From JBDHUW01 sp039809345 (GTDB lineage: Bacteria; Patescibacteriota; Gracilibacteria; Absconditabacterales; Absconditicoccaceae), in contig JBDHUW010000008.1 in assembly GCA_039809345.1 (NCBI GenBank), forward strand, positions 1 to 45,419: 45,419 nucleotides of DNA, in the 5' to 3' direction. Position numbers and translations under genes: made by a program. Within the stretch, counting starts at the first letter, position 1. The number at the start of each line of letters is the position of its first letter. Below, in pieces: positions 9,744 to 19,882 of the stretch. Below the pieces are notes generated by a model, which saw only the letters and a list, made by a program, of their open reading frames with translations, made no database searches and was not told where the DNA came from.

Positions 9744-11079
9744 TGACGCAATCGAAACCGATTGAACTACATCTACAAAAGTAGAAATCTTATATAGGCT
9801 ATAAACATTTTCTATTGCAATCTATAATAATCAATCTACAAAAGTAGAAATCTTATATAGGCTATAAACGTATCTATAGTATATAGATAGATAGAAAATC
9901 TACAAAAGTAGAAATCTTATATAGGCTATAAACAACATTTGAGCCTGCAGTTGTTGATCTTATCTACAAAAGTAGAAATCTTATATAGGCTATAAACTAT
10001 ATACGAACATGACAATTCAATATGATCTACAAAAGTAGAAATCTTATATAGGCTATAAACCTCATACTGTACCGATAACCTCATCAAATCTACAAAAGTA
10101 GAAATCTTATATAGGCTATAAACTGAACTACAGGACAACGCGGTAACATCATATCTACAAAAGTAGAAATCTTATATAGGCTATAAACCAAGCAGTTGGT
10201 GGTGATCCAGGGAGGATCTACAAAAGTAGAAATCTTATATAGGCTATAAACCCGCTTCTCATTTACTTTCAACCAGGAATCTACAAAAGTAGAAATCTTA
10301 TATAGGCTATAAACAAATCTTATTACGGATATTCATATTTTCATCTACAAAAGTAGAAATCTTATATAGGCTATAAACGGTTAGTATATAAATGCAATCT
10401 TGCTGGTATCTACAAAAGTAGAAATCTTATATAGGCTATAAACAAAGTTGTCGGACGCATGATATGTAGAATCTACAAAAGTAGAAATCTTATATAGGCT
10501 ATAAACGGGGTATATAGTACCAATCCTCATAGAAATCTACAAAAGTAGAAATCTTATATAGGCTATAAACATCACAACAGGAGGTATGGGAATACGATCT
10601 ACAAAAGTAGAAATCTTATATAGGCTATAAACTCCGTCATTGATGAATATGAATGCACAATATCTACAAAAGTAGAAATCTTATATAGGCTATAAACGGG
10701 TATATAATACCAATACTTGTGGAAATCTACAAAAGTAGAAATCTTATATAGGCTATAAACACGACATACACACAATCACTACATGAAATCTACAAAAGTA
10801 GAAATCTTATATAGGCTATAAACAAAAGAGAGGATAAGGAAGGAGACCGGGGATCTACAAAAGTAGAAATCTTATATAGGCTATAAACGAATGGATCCGA
10901 ACAATAGAAACCATAGAATCTACAAAAGTAGAAATCTTATATAGGCTATAAACAAAAAGTGAAAGTTTGAATCTGTTATATCTACAAAAGTAGAAATCTT
11001 ATATAGGCTATAAACTTTTTATATTCTATATACTGACCAGTATATCTACAAAAGTAGAAATCTTATATAGGCTATAAAC
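9708..11079 (-). CRISPR. Type V-A CRISPR array, 22 repeats and 21 spacers
   Basis: The 36-nt repeat, read on the minus strand, starts GTTTATAGCC and ends ATTTCTACTTTTGTAGAT. That 3' part is the conserved Cas12a crRNA handle (TCTAC-loop-GTAGA hairpin). Spacers are 26-29 nt. Repeats are identical except the one at 9708-9743. Because the handle must precede the spacer, the array is transcribed on the minus strand, from 11079 towards 9708. The leader therefore lies at 11080-11259, beside cas2. The newest spacers should be at the 11 kb end. Spacers 10507-10534 and 10698-10724 are related to each other. The spacer at 9870-9897 is low-complexity (ATAG repeats). Confidence 0.99.
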
Positions 11080-11259
11080 TCCAACATTGGCTTATTTTAT
11101 ATGCTCTAACAAATGCATTCAAAAGAATAGACATGCTAGAACAAAGTAAGATAGCCAATGTTTTTTTATAAAGAGTATAGGTTTACATATAATTGTAAAT
11201 ATTTGTTTAGATACAGCCAATATCATGATTTTTACTTTCTTATAACTATTAATGAACAA
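11080..11259 (-). promoter_or_regulatory. CRISPR leader with AGCCAAT motifs
   Basis: This AT-rich 180-bp stretch separates the first repeat from cas2. It has three copies of an AGCCAAT core. One pair forms a perfect 10-bp inverted repeat, AACATTGGCT at 11083-11092 (three bases from the first repeat) and AGCCAATGTT at 11153-11162. A third copy is at 11215-11221. The leader-anchoring position suggests a role in spacer integration or transcription, but this is inference. Confidence 0.6.
11094..11122 (-). promoter_or_regulatory. Promoter for the CRISPR array
   Basis: On the minus strand, TTGAAT (plus-strand 11117-11122) lies 17 bp from TAAAAT (11094-11099). Transcription would start about 11087, a few bases before the first repeat at 11079. 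Spacing and position fit a pre-crRNA promoter. Confidence 0.6.
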
Positions 11260-11538
11260 TTACAGGAATACGAGTTCCTCTTCTTCATGGACAGGATATC
11301 AGTACCTTATTACTTTCTTTTTACATCCTTCACATAAATTAAATATAATGATACTATCAGTATTTGCAAACTGTTTTGTATAAATACCATCAATCTCGAC
11401 AAGTATTGTATTTAGTACCCTCTCACTATGCTTTAACTCAAAAACAGAATATTGTAATCTGCGTCAATACTTTTTTAACAATTTAGAAAATCTAGTTCTT
11501 ACTTTATCATTTGTAATATCATAGGAAACTATAAGCAT
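11260..11538 (-). CDS. cas2: CRISPR-associated protein Cas2
   Basis: Cas2 forms the core of the Cas1-Cas2 spacer-integration complex. The 92-aa protein begins MLIVSYDIT, with the conserved aspartate of the first ferredoxin-fold strand at residue 7, followed by the typical RTRFSKLLKKYGRRLQYSVFE helix-strand. A CEGCKKK pair of cysteines lies in the C-terminal half. The tail EEEELVFL is the usual strand that docks on Cas1. It starts 11 nt after the cas1 stop and is last of four co-directional cas genes, directly beside the leader. Confidence 0.95.
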
Positions 11539-11549
11539 AGTGTGCTTTG

Positions 11550-12503
11550 TTATATTTTAAAGTCAGGAAACTGATTTTCATTATTCATGGTATATCTATA
11601 ATATCATTTTACATATTGAAATATATCCTGTTTTTGTTCTAAAATAGCCATAAAAAATATCTTTATATAGTCCTGCCTTTTACTCCAATCAATTTGATAC
11701 TGCCCTTGTTTAAATTGAAAGTCCTTTTCATTGATTTGTCAAAGATTATATGCTTTACGCAATGCTCTATCTATTATACAACGGAAAGGTTCAACCAGGT
11801 CACAAACTAAAGATTTGCGCTCAAAGAAAAGTGTGTGATAGACTCACTTATATGTATCAAACCCGTATAATTGCAGATTTGCCTCTAAAAAACTATATAA
11901 AAAACTATATCACATATCAAGCAGGAAGTTTATAACATCAACTTTTGTTCTAGGCAATCTTTTGTATCGTCACTGCTCTGCAAAGTATTGTGAAAAGAAT
12001 AATTTTGATACTGTTCATTCTAGTCATCTCAAACTATCAGAAGACTCGATAGTATTAATCTTTATTAAAATTGCTTGTGCTAGTTTTATTGCCCTTTTGG
12101 AGTCTTCAGATTTACTTCTAAGCTCCTTCAACAAAGCGATCTGATTTGCAACCTTCTGTTCAATTATCCTTTTGGCAATATCCAAATCATTGACAGCCTG
12201 ATATTGCTTGTTTCTGAGTAAATAATTTCCTTCTAATTGATTCCCAACAATGAACTTAGGCTTTAAATGAGCTCACAAGAAATAAACACTAATTCAATAA
12301 CCAAGTAATTCATCAATAAGTTTAGTCGTAATAGTACAATCTCCTATAATATAAAGGCTAAATATCTTTGAACACGAAAACTTTTGCTTTACTACGTCTT
12401 CCTGTTTAATTATTAGATTTCAAGCTTGTAATGACAGATTTTTATACTCATCTGCTGATATTACTACTAACTGTTTTTCAGAAAAATCATCATATGACAA
12501 CAT
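11550..12503 (-). CDS. cas1: CRISPR-associated integrase Cas1
   Basis: Cas1 is the metal-dependent integrase that inserts new spacers. The 317-aa protein has the N-terminal beta-sandwich domain and the C-terminal helical catalytic domain. The metal-binding residues are visible: Glu162 in RGLEGTVS, His223 in VYHTLFFERKSL and Glu238 in CDLVEPFR. The glycines of the RGLEG motif are UGA-coded. A lysine/glutamate-rich linker helix (residues 105-150) joins the domains. Cas4 stops 4 nt before its start and cas2 begins 11 nt after its stop, so the three are surely one operon. Confidence 0.97.
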
Positions 12504-12507
12504 CTAG

Positions 12508-13065
12508 TTAAGATCATTGATAAAAATCACATAGTTCGCGATAAATACATTTAGCGCATTTATGTGGATTTTGTGTAAATCATGATAAATTAGGTTTAAA
12601 GTCGCGATACGTTTGTAAAAATGCTTCAAATTTTAATATTTCATCATCATTGGGGATTGGGATAGAATGGATTTTATTGTCTGATTTTGACCACAACTTT
12701 AACTCTTTGACAATATATCACATTTCTATCATACAAAGATATTGAGCATAAAGTTGGTAGATATATCCTAAATAAACGGTTGTAATACGATTTTTTCTAT
12801 CCATGAGCACTTGAGTATTCGTGTCATATATATCAATTTTGCCAGTTATTCAGTATTTTTCAGAATACACATCCAATGATTGTAAAATATTTTTTGAGGT
12901 AGAATATGTCTTTGTGTCAATTGAGGAATGAGCAATAGTCCCACTCACCTGTGGCGTATCCTTATACACTTGAGAATGATATCTTCCATATAGTTGATGG
13001 AAATAAATCGATTTAGGACAGAATATAAAATCATTCAAAGTGGAAATCGGAATATATTGATCCAT
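12508..13065 (-). CDS. cas4: CRISPR-associated exonuclease Cas4
   Basis: Cas4 is a RecB-like nuclease that trims prespacers and helps select PAM-flanked fragments. The iron-sulphur cysteines are present: Cys16 in FIFCPKSIYF and Cys170, Cys173 and Cys179 in the CAKCIYRELC cluster at the end. Nuclease motifs are a GTIAH histidine, GKIDIYD, LMDRKN and the QLYAQY helix. Length 185 aa is normal. ATG 13065 is preferred over an in-frame TTG at 13080. It sits between cas12a (57 nt upstream) and cas1 (4 nt downstream). Confidence 0.95.
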
Positions 13066-13122
13066 TATTATTTCTTTCAAGATATGAATAATATTCTTCA
13101 GTGTTAATCTTCTACTAATATC

Positions 13123-16100
13123 CTATTTTACCCACGCGCTATCACATTCAAACTGAGAGACCGTAGTTGAGTTCTCTCAGGCAATGATCTTATCCATTAT
13201 TATAACTCACTTGCGAGCAATATTATATGCTCAATTTGCATCTCAGTTATATTGTTTTCACTGAAATCAGTCTTCACTATTAAAACCACATGATGGGCAT
13301 TGAATTATATCTATATTAGTACCTGTTTTAGCATTACGAATCTTCATAAGTAAATTGAGATAATAAATCAGAGTTTTACATTGACTGGAAGTAGCATGTG
13401 ACAATCGTGATGCAAAATCAAAATTATCGGGTCATACAAAAACTTTATCTAATTCATCGGTAATATTGTAATCAGTGGTTACTCTAGTACTAGGAGAATA
13501 CTGAGATCTAGTTTGATCCTTGGTTTCCATCGTCCATTTCATATTAAGTCTTACATCTTTCTTCTTTCAACGATTCGCTTCGTCAGACATCTCGTATGAA
13601 ATCATATAACTATTCTCGTCTTTAATTATATTTATTTTAGAAAGATCAGCCTTCGCCTGCTTTTCATTAACATATTTGAGATACAAATGTTTTCTTCGTC
13701 CACAACATGGGCATGTAGTGGATGTATAACCTGCAGGAGTGTAGAATATGATTCCAGTCTGAAAGCTAAGATCTCAAAATCATCAAATTTGTGGAGTTAA
13801 CTGATATCATTTCATCGTTCATCAAACCTCATCAGCAGCTCTATTTTTAAATACTAAATAGTTAAGTTTTTTAGCTAGAGCTAATTCAAATTGCTGATAA
13901 ACATTTTTTTCCACCTTTTGCCTACTCCTCTTAAATCAACCATTTAAATCTTCCAATACAACAATAGCATTATACTCGATTATCATATTTGTAATTTCGT
14001 GGACCACCTGAGATATATAGCCTCTTTTTAGATCCTTAATCTGTTCTTGCTGATCCCAGTTCATCTGCGCAGAGTCTCTCTTTGATTCTCTTTCTGTAAG
14101 TTTCGAATGATAATCAGTTGCTCTTGGTCATACCACATTCCATGTTCATGTTTGAATTATTTTCCCATCCTGCCTTATTAATGAATAATACAAAAGATGC
14201 TTCTCTCAACGATCTATACCAAGTATAGTAAAATCCTTACTATTAGATTTGATTAATGATTTGATACGGTCATTGAATTTTAGCTCATTGAGACAAAAAT
14301 TTATTGTTATTGGCACATGAAACATTAATTTATCTTCAGTATACCTTCTTTTATTTATAATATTTAGATTATACTTAGGAGATTTCTCTCTAACCTCAAT
14401 CACACCTCATGCCTTTCTCCAAAATAACTCTGCCTCACCATTTAGTTTAAAGAGACTATTTAGTCACTCCATTACTGACTCAAAATACTTTGTATGAAGG
14501 TTTTTAGATCATTTAGAATATGTATTAAAATCCTTATTATAAATTTCGAATAAATATAGATTTCACATTTCAATCTCTGCATCTATCATTCAACTATCCA
14601 CACTTTTCCATTTCAAAGAATATCATTGAGATTCAACATCATGATAGAACTCATTAATTTTATGATATTGTGAAGTAGGCAAAAAATTAAAACTGTATCA
14701 CTTCCATCACTCATATCTCTTTAATGATTCTTTCAAAAAATCGATCCATATATGCAGATCTGCTAGAGAAAATTTATCTCCTTGCTTAAATGTCTCCTCT
14801 TCCCTAATTCTTAGAATATGTTCTGATGGATTGAATAATGCAATATTCTTCTTGGAGAAAATAACTTTCGGAAGCATTTTATTTGGTCAGGGAAGCAACT
14901 TATATACCATCTTTTCATAACCACTACCTTCATATAATAATGCATTCTTTTTTGTGTCAAAAAAGTTATTATTTCATTTCTTCATAATTGCCAAAAAGTA
15001 TTTTCAAGCATTACGCAAAACAACTCCATAATTTTCTTTTTCTTTATTTTCATCCCGTCAATCTAGCAACGTTGGATTTTGAAAATTTACTTTTATCTTT
15101 TCATCATTACTATAAGGCTTTTTTGTCTCAAAATTTCTAACCTTATCATATACAATGTGAATTGGATCATAATCTTCATCCTCCATAATAGCATCTAGTC
15201 AACTTGCTCCATCATAAAAAAGGTTATCTTTCACATTATCTTTTGGAGTTATATGTATTTTCTTATGTACTAATTGAAAACCTCATAGCAACCTCCAGAT
15301 TTTCAGTGCACTATCTAAAAGTGACTTGATCGTCTGTTTATCACTTAATTGCCTATAATTACTAATAGCTTGCTCATAATCAGACAACTGGACCGATATA
15401 TTATTAGATATTAATCTAAAGAAATAATGACTAAATGATGCGGTTGATATGCTCTTTGATTTTAAATCACCAAATACGACCTCGGCCTCCACACCCTCAT
15501 TTTGTTTATCATCTAGAAAAGATGCTATTTCTTGCAATGATCGGAAAGGGAATTTTTCATCTTTAACTGTTATCTCATCTTTTCACTTCTTAAGTTCATG
15601 TGTCAATTCTCTCATGCTTGACCATGAGTTGAGTCATATTCAGCTCCAACTCTCTAATGTTTTTAATGAAATATAAACTCACTTTCTATCAAAGGTTGTT
15701 TCTTCTGCAAGGACAGGCAATACAGAATCTTTAACAAATCAGATTATTTTCTTCTCCATGCGATCAATTACTGATTCCAATATCCTCTCTATATCTTCGT
15801 GAGTTTCTATCTGTTTCGGAAGCCGATCAATCACCTTTCTGGGAGAAAGTGGCAACTTATATAGTATTTGCAAGAGAGGAATTTTAACTCATGGGTGCTT
15901 CTGTTTATACTGATTAATAGAGTGATTTATATGTCATACAATCTCATTATAGTAATTGATTCATGATTGTGTAATAAAATTATGATATCACGTCAAAGAA
16001 AAGAATCAGTTATAAGACGATAAATCTTTTATGGTTTCTCTTTGATCACTATTTTTTTCAATAACATTAAAATCAGGATAATTCTCCTTGATTGTTTGAG

Positions 16101-16632
16101 AGATTTGCTTGTTCTTTAAGAAACGAGGAAGATTTTCGTCTATTAAACGAGTAGCGATTTGTCACGCCTTGCCTTCATTTTTATATAAATTGTCTCTATT
16201 TTGTTTATATGTCGTGAAATAACCCCAGAATCATTTAAATTGTTCTATTTCTCATTTATGATCAGGATATTTAATTAATAACTGCTCAATTACATCCTTT
16301 TCAGCCAAATCTTTAGATCATTCAAAATTATCAGTAATAGCTTTTCTCAAAAACTTAGTATCAAATTCTACCTTATTAACAAATTTACTATATATATCAT
16401 CACTAATTTCTAATCAGGTGATTTTGGATAAAGATTGATTTATAAAATTACGATGTAATCAATCTAAACGATCTTTCATTTTAGGGTATAGCTCAGCTTT
16501 CTTTTCATCCTTTTCAAAAAATCCAGGTAAATCAAGCAAGTCTTTTGTCTTACCAACTGGCTTTAATTCAAATCTCAATGTTTTACTAAGTGAATATAGA
16601 TTCGTTAAGGTATCAAATGGCGCTATATTCAT
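13123..16632 (-). CDS. cas12a: CRISPR effector nuclease Cas12a (Cpf1)
   Basis: Cas12a processes its own pre-crRNA and cuts double-stranded DNA with one RuvC site. The 1169-aa protein has the N-terminal SLSKTLRFELKPVGKT signature (residues 14-29) and the GYFTTYKQNRDNLY REC motif. The RuvC triad is Asp807 (LGIDRGEKHLLYYS), Glu894 (VVLEDLN) and Asp1131 (GDANGAYNIARKG). Where many family members have TSKIDP, this one reads TSTTCPCCG (Cys974, Cys977). A second pair, CPSCG (Cys1112, Cys1115), sits before RuvC-III, so four cysteines could bind zinc. Dozens of glycines are UGA-coded, so standard-code annotation would shatter the gene. It leads the cas operon; cas4 follows after 57 nt. Confidence 0.98.
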
Positions 16633-16715
16633 CACAAAAAAAAGTATGGAGATAAATAAAATCCATATATTTATATGATGAATAATAGCAAGTTATTGTT
16701 AGAAAACCCAATCCC

Positions 16716-17516
16716 CTACTTATTCCAGTACTTCTTCAAAAACAACTGGATAGTCTTTGCCCCCTCTATCGCAGCTTGGGCTTTGGCATTTCATATAATT
16801 TCTTTCATGTCTAGTCACTCAGTTTGAAGCACACCACTGTTGTGCATTAGTTTTGCTAGAAATGAAATAGTGTCAGATGTGAACTCTGGGTGGTATTGTA
16901 CTCACCAAGCGTGCTCTCCAACTTTCACAATAGTATGTTTGTCATATGATGTAGATCACAACACCTTTGCTTCTCATGGGTCTACTGCAGACTGCCTATG
17001 AGAATACATAGCAGTGAACTGCTCATTTAGCTGTCAGAATATTTCATCTCATTTCCCATCTGCATTCAACATAATTGAGGAAGGTCATAGTTTGCGCCCC
17101 GTATCCATAGGCACAACTTTTCATCAAAATGCGGTCACCAATACTTGATGTCAAAAACACATCCCCAAAACTGGGGTTCAGCTGTTTACTTCTCTATGCA
17201 CGAATTGGATTAGTCACTCTACCCAAGGGAGTCTTGCTCTATCACGAACATCAGTCTGAGCACCTCAGAGCAAAAACGCACCATATTCACCATGTTTCGG
17301 CAAATCATTGTTCATTGCTCTGATTATTTCAAATTTAATTCCAGAGGTTGTAAGCGCACGACGATATTCCTCATCAAGAGTATTGAGGAACAAATCTATT
17401 TCTGGCATTTTTGCAGCCGCCTCATCTCCGCTATCAAATCCCAACGCAGTGAAATCTAAATTCGCAAAAGCATTCTCAGGCACTGATGATATAATTCATA
17501 TTTTAGGTTGAAGCAT
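16716..17516 (-). CDS. Class I glutamine amidotransferase-like protein, 266 aa
   Basis: The protein has the class I amidotransferase fold, which takes ammonia from glutamine. The nucleophile elbow is GMCFGHQ in the middle, and the catalytic His-Glu pair is in QYHPEF near residue 210. It lacks the synthetase part of GMP synthase and has a long N-terminal insert (residues 10-65). The C-terminal 40 residues are helical. It begins 24 nt after the ATP-grasp gene on the same strand, so the two probably act together: the ATP-grasp partner activates a carboxylate that receives the ammonia. The acceptor is unknown. It lies 83 bp upstream of cas12a but has no known CRISPR role. Confidence 0.85.
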
Positions 17517-17540
17517 ATTTTATAATAACATGTAAATATC

Positions 17541-18701
17541 TTATAATCGCTCTAAATATTGAGCTTTTCATCGTTCTTTAACTCCGCCGATACATATTGG
17601 GAAGTGTGAATCTCCTGAATGATGAAGCAGATCACCTACTCCATGGTTATCCAACAATACAAATTTTCGAGAATTTGTCAATGTTTGTTTGAGTAGTATA
17701 TTAACTAGCAATGCTGGTGTCGCTCATGTAAATCTTGCATTCACCTCTGCGACATAAATATTTCTATTCTCATCAATCATAAAATCGATCCCCCCAAATC
17801 ATCTATATCAAAGGTTGTGAATATATTGTAAAACTTTTTCTGACTTTTCAATAATACATCCGCCCACAGCTCAGTCTTGCCATTTTGATGGATATTTATT
17901 GCCATTGTAATATCTCCCCTCCTCAAGGACTTGATCAGTCAATCCAAGCAGTAATATTGCATCTTCTCAACAATAAAACTGCATACTTGGAGAATCTATC
18001 ACGCTGATCTTTTCTTCAATTATAATTTTTTGTCATTCACATATATGGAGCATATCATGAAATGAATCTTTTTTATTATCGAAAAATCAAAATCATGAAA
18101 CCCCATGCGCTAACTTAAAAAAATAGTGTTTATCGCTGAAAAAATACTCTTTCATCACCTCTGTATCATCAGTGATCACTCATGGCAAATATCATAAATC
18201 GCTCTCTATCGTAAACTCTTTCAATGCTACTTTGTCGTTTGCAGCTAGTGAAATAGCAAATGAATTCAAAAGAGGAATTCAGATCTTCAATGCAAGCAAA
18301 TCAGCATCTTCAGTCGGAAGAAACGTGACAATCTTTTGAAATCATCCACGCTTCAATTTTTCACAAAGCACAGAATCTTGTAAAATTTGTTGAACTAAAC
18401 TCATAGTTGATTGATGTGGAAGTAGTATGATTTCAGCCTTCGCACAAAGTCAAAATTTTTGATAGTGATTCAATACGTCAAAATCAATAGGTTCACTACA
18501 CACAAGAGTAGCATGATGCAAAAGAGAAAGTACTCTCTGATCATAGGTAGCAACATACGGGATATGGGGTAATACTGACTTTATAATGCTACTCCTGATA
18601 TCATATATAACAAGTGTATTTTCATCAAAGATCTCTTCAATGATAGATGATACCTTCTCTACAATCTCATCATGACTGTCATTATAGTTTTTGATTATCA
18701 T
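17541..18701 (-). CDS. ATP-grasp domain protein, 386 aa
   Basis: An ATP-grasp enzyme, which joins a carboxylate to an amine or thiol through an acyl-phosphate. The C-terminal half shows the fold: a KLAHGVSGFW phosphate-loop-like segment, an IIEEKI nucleotide-binding strand, GGIDFMID, and the metal-binding end EVNARFTGATPALL near residue 325. The first 150 residues are a Rossmann-like domain of unknown specificity. It follows dnaJ by 49 nt and precedes an amidotransferase gene by 24 nt. The exact substrate cannot be named; amino-acid ligase or carboxylate-amidation roles are both possible. Confidence 0.82.
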
Positions 18702-18750
18702 ACAACAATGAAATTGTAAACTAAAATATAGCTATAGTTTCTATGCATTA

Positions 18751-19707
18751 CTACTCACCCCTCAATCCCTTCCACAACTTCTCTTGTTCTTTTGACAACT
18801 TCTTTGGTACTGAGACACGTAGTTTCACCAATAGATCACCGTGCTTAGATCAAAATACTCATCACTTTCCAAGTTTAGGGAATCATTTTCATGCAACTTT
18901 TACTATGTCAGTAACCTGTGTTCATTTCGGTATTTTGACATCAATTTTCCCATCTGGATGGGGTACTGAGATCTCAGTTCCAAGAACCAAATCCACTATA
19001 GAAACATCTGCAGTTACTATGATGTTTTCACCATCTCTTTCGTATTGGGTAGACGGCTTCATATAAATTTTGATATACAAATCTCATGCAGGTCAACCAT
19101 TGCGTCCTACATTTCATTTTTCAGTAAATTTCAAGTACTGTCATGTCTGGATTCAAGCTGGAACCTCTGCTTTTACACTATCTTGCGCTTCTTTCAGGTG
19201 CCTTGTTTTCATATCAATCTCTACTACTTTGGTATATGTGATTTCCTTTTCTAGACCAGTATATGCTTGTTCAAAAGAGATATTCAATTGGAGCTCAATA
19301 TCGTCTCATTTTCTAGGTCTATTGCTATAACCCCCTCATCAAAAGATTCATCAGATGAGATCTCAGAAAATATCATTGATATCTCATCATCCAAATTGGA
19401 ATGTCGCGCCATCACCAAAACCTCAGAATCCTCATTGTCATCCAAATCAACCAAATCCCCCCTGTCATTGACCTCCAAAACCTCAGAATCATCACTTCCT
19501 CACTGAATCATACTGTTGTTTTTTTTGGGCATCTCATATCACCTGATATGCTTCATTGATAGCTTTGAATTTCTCTTGGTCTCATCATTTGTCAGGATGA
19601 TGTTGCATAGCTTGCTTACGAAAGGCTTTTTTGATCTCATCCTCACTCGCCCCCTCTGCTACTCCAAGTATATCATAATAGTTTTTTTGTGGATCAAAAT
19701 CGAACAT
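18751..19707 (-). CDS. dnaJ: DnaJ-type co-chaperone without zinc fingers
   Basis: A J-domain protein that stimulates DnaK. The J domain covers residues 9-75 with the HPD motif at 37-39. A long Gly/Phe-rich linker (about residues 76-135) follows, then the two beta-barrel client-binding domains with the typical VPAGIQTGQ and GDLYIKI segments. The four CxxCxGxG zinc repeats are absent, so it is the CbpA/type II form rather than classical DnaJ. About 30 of the 318 codons are UGA, most of them in the Gly/Phe linker, making this the clearest proof in the window that UGA is glycine. A CIRCE-like operator covers its promoter. Confidence 0.95.
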
Positions 19708-19735
19708 AGAATATCTATATGCTAAAAAAATAAAT

Positions 19736-19762
19736 GTAGCACGTGCAGTATACAGATGCTAC
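19736..19762. promoter_or_regulatory. CIRCE-like HrcA operator at dnaJ
   Basis: GTAGCACGT-N9-AGATGCTAC has the geometry of the CIRCE element (TTAGCACTC-N9-GAGTGCTAA). The TAGCAC and TGCTA cores are identical and the spacing is the same. The central nine bases contain the -10 hexamer of the dnaJ promoter, so a bound repressor would block RNA polymerase. HrcA is encoded at 6396-7079. Confidence 0.7.
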
Positions 19763-19774
19763 TTTGCATTTCAA
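19747..19774 (-). promoter_or_regulatory. dnaJ promoter
   Basis: On the minus strand, TTGAAA (19769-19774) and TATACT (19747-19752) are 16 bp apart. The start site would be about 33 nt before the dnaJ start codon. The -10 box lies inside the CIRCE-like operator. Confidence 0.7.
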
Positions 19775-19814
19775 GGTCAGGATTATTTATTTATATTTTG
19801 CTATTCCAGATGGG

Positions 19815-19842
19815 TTGACATTCATTCCCTCATCATTATACT
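19815..19842 (+). promoter_or_regulatory. Promoter of the 19883-20737 gene
   Basis: Perfect TTGACA at 19815-19820 and TATACT at 19837-19842, 16 bp apart, with the start codon 40 bp downstream. It is back-to-back with the dnaJ promoter in the same 175-bp gap. Confidence 0.7.
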
Positions 19843-19882
19843 ATTATGCACGCTTTATATATTATTCAGTTATACCACTAAG

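Noticed and set aside
9926..10272. Open frames across the CRISPR array encoding a repeated VYSLYKISTFVD peptide
   Set aside because: They are translations of the CRISPR repeat and spacers, not genes.
11080..11259. tracrRNA or other small RNA in the leader
   Set aside because: Cas12a needs no tracrRNA and no anti-repeat to the CRISPR repeat is seen; the inverted repeat is explained better as a leader motif.
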